Shown here one piece after another: positions 63,394-64,000 of a DNA stretch of 64,000 bases (position 1 is the stretch's first letter; every line of letters begins with the position of its first letter). The position numbers and the translations under genes were made by a program. The stretch comes from Cellvibrio sp. PSBB023 (GTDB lineage Bacteria; Pseudomonadota; Gammaproteobacteria; Pseudomonadales; Cellvibrionaceae), in NCBI RefSeq assembly GCF_002007605.1, contig NZ_CP019799.1:1178001-1242000 (forward strand). Direction: 5' to 3'. The notes under the pieces were generated by a model. That model made no database searches. It was not told where the DNA came from and worked only from the letters and a program-made list of their open reading frames with translations.

Positions 63394-63428
63394 TTTATTT
63401 TAACGAAGGAGTTTTAATTAGGCAGCCG

Positions 63429-64000
63429 CTAAGACCACGCGACTTTTTGCGGAACAATTTCAGCCCACCAGCGAGTGAAATAACGCACATCGGCGTTAGT
63501 AGCCAAAGCGAGTGTGCGCAGGATTAAATCGGTATCGCGCAGTTGGTATACGCCCGACACTTGAAAATTCTCCAGATCAGGCGCGCAGCGTAACACCCCT
63601 CGACGATAGCGCCCCAGCTCTGCCAGCAAGTGCTTCAACGGCATATTGCGTACGGCAAATACTCCATCAATCCATGCGCTGTAATCAAACATGTGACTGT
63701 CCACGGGCGTGATATTGCGTGTGCTCAGGCGCACCACCTGCCCCGCCGCTATCAACAAAGGTTCTGATGCGCGCGCTGGCTGTACCAGCAAGCTGCCATC
63801 GATTGCTTGTACCAGACTTGATTCCGGCTCTTGCCGAACTAATAACCGCGCACCAAAACTGGTGATTAAGCCTTGTGTAACCTCAACGACGAATGGACGT
63901 GTATCAGCAGCGACAGCCACCGACAATTCGCCGCGCGCCAACGACAGGCGCCGTTCGCTGTCATTAAAATTCACGCTGCTGGCTGAGTCGGTATTGAGAA
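63429..64000 (-). CDS. hasS: FecR/HasS-like anti-sigma factor, C-terminal part
   Basis: The frame is open to the window edge, so the start lies outside. The visible 190 residues begin L-N-T-D-S-A-S-S-V-N-F-N and continue D-S-E-R-R-L-S-L-A-R-G-E-L-S-V. This is the FecR periplasmic signature. The distal part (G-V-F-A-V-R-N-M-P-L-K-H-L-L-A-E-L-G-R-Y) is the usual C-terminal STN-contacting region. Such proteins hold an ECF sigma factor until the receptor's STN domain reports bound ligand. Upstream of hasR, it corresponds to HasS in Serratia. The sigma factor HasI should lie just outside. Confidence 0.88.
   Translation of the reverse strand, partial: LNTDSASSVNFNDSERRLSLARGELSVAVAADTRPFVVEVTQGLITSFGARLLVRQEPESSLVQAIDGSLLVQPARASEPLLIAAGQVVRLSTRNITPVDSHMFDYSAWIDGVFAVRNMPLKHLLAELGRYRRGVLRCAPDLENFQVSGVYQLRDTDLILRTLALATNADVRYFTRWWAEIVPQKVAWS

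Overview
This 64 kb window comes from a Gram-negative gammaproteobacterium, most likely in or near Cellvibrio/Cellvibrionaceae. That placement is inferred from content: six large TonB-dependent receptors, secreted proteins with Ser-rich linkers, a GH20 chitobiase locus, Pseudomonas-like housekeeping blocks (holB-pilZ-tatD; tmk; rapA) and Fur-box-like sites. I found no rRNA, tRNA or CRISPR array, and no insertion sequence.

Region 1 (1-11.5 kb) starts with the tail of a GDT1/UPF0016 transporter gene. It continues as a chitin/GlcNAc-saccharide utilisation locus: a membrane-embedded AraC-type regulator, then on the minus strand a SusC-like (TIGR01782-type) receptor, a secreted CBM32 protein, a GH20 hexosaminidase, a Ser-rich lipoprotein and a TPR-sulfotransferase. 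The lipoprotein and the CBM32 protein share an unrecognised domain of about 240 residues that looks like an alpha/beta barrel with conserved acidic residues. This is one of the two best candidates for something new.

Region 2 (11.5-40 kb) is mainly housekeeping: a CbiM-like permease, HIT protein, deaD helicase with a long structured leader, rapA, a hexose-phosphate mutarotase, mdh, a dUTPase-like gene broken by a frameshift, tatD, pilZ, holB, rluA, tmk, ppiB, lpxH, an oligopeptide ABC operon with an M3 lipoprotein peptidase, and a CheC-like/diguanylate cyclase pair.

Region 3 (40-64 kb) is an iron and heme acquisition island. Three siderophore-type receptors and a small gene/methyltransferase operon have Fur-box-like sites upstream. 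On the minus strand follows a has (hemophore) locus in the Serratia order: FecR/HasS-like anti-sigma (cut by the window edge), HasR-like receptor, HasA-like hemophore, HasD ABC exporter and HasE adaptor. It has two departures. The hemophore carries an EF-hand-like insertion and an RTX-like C-terminal extension. An extra gene for a beta-propeller protein with a GlyGly-CTERM anchor sits between hasA and hasD. Downstream, a second STN-type receptor is paired with a PKD-repeat lipoprotein. A terminator directly after hasA and a 17-bp stem between hasR and hasA suggest hemophore made in excess over its exporter and receptor.

Family assignments rest on reading motifs in the translations and on recalled knowledge; no database search was run.
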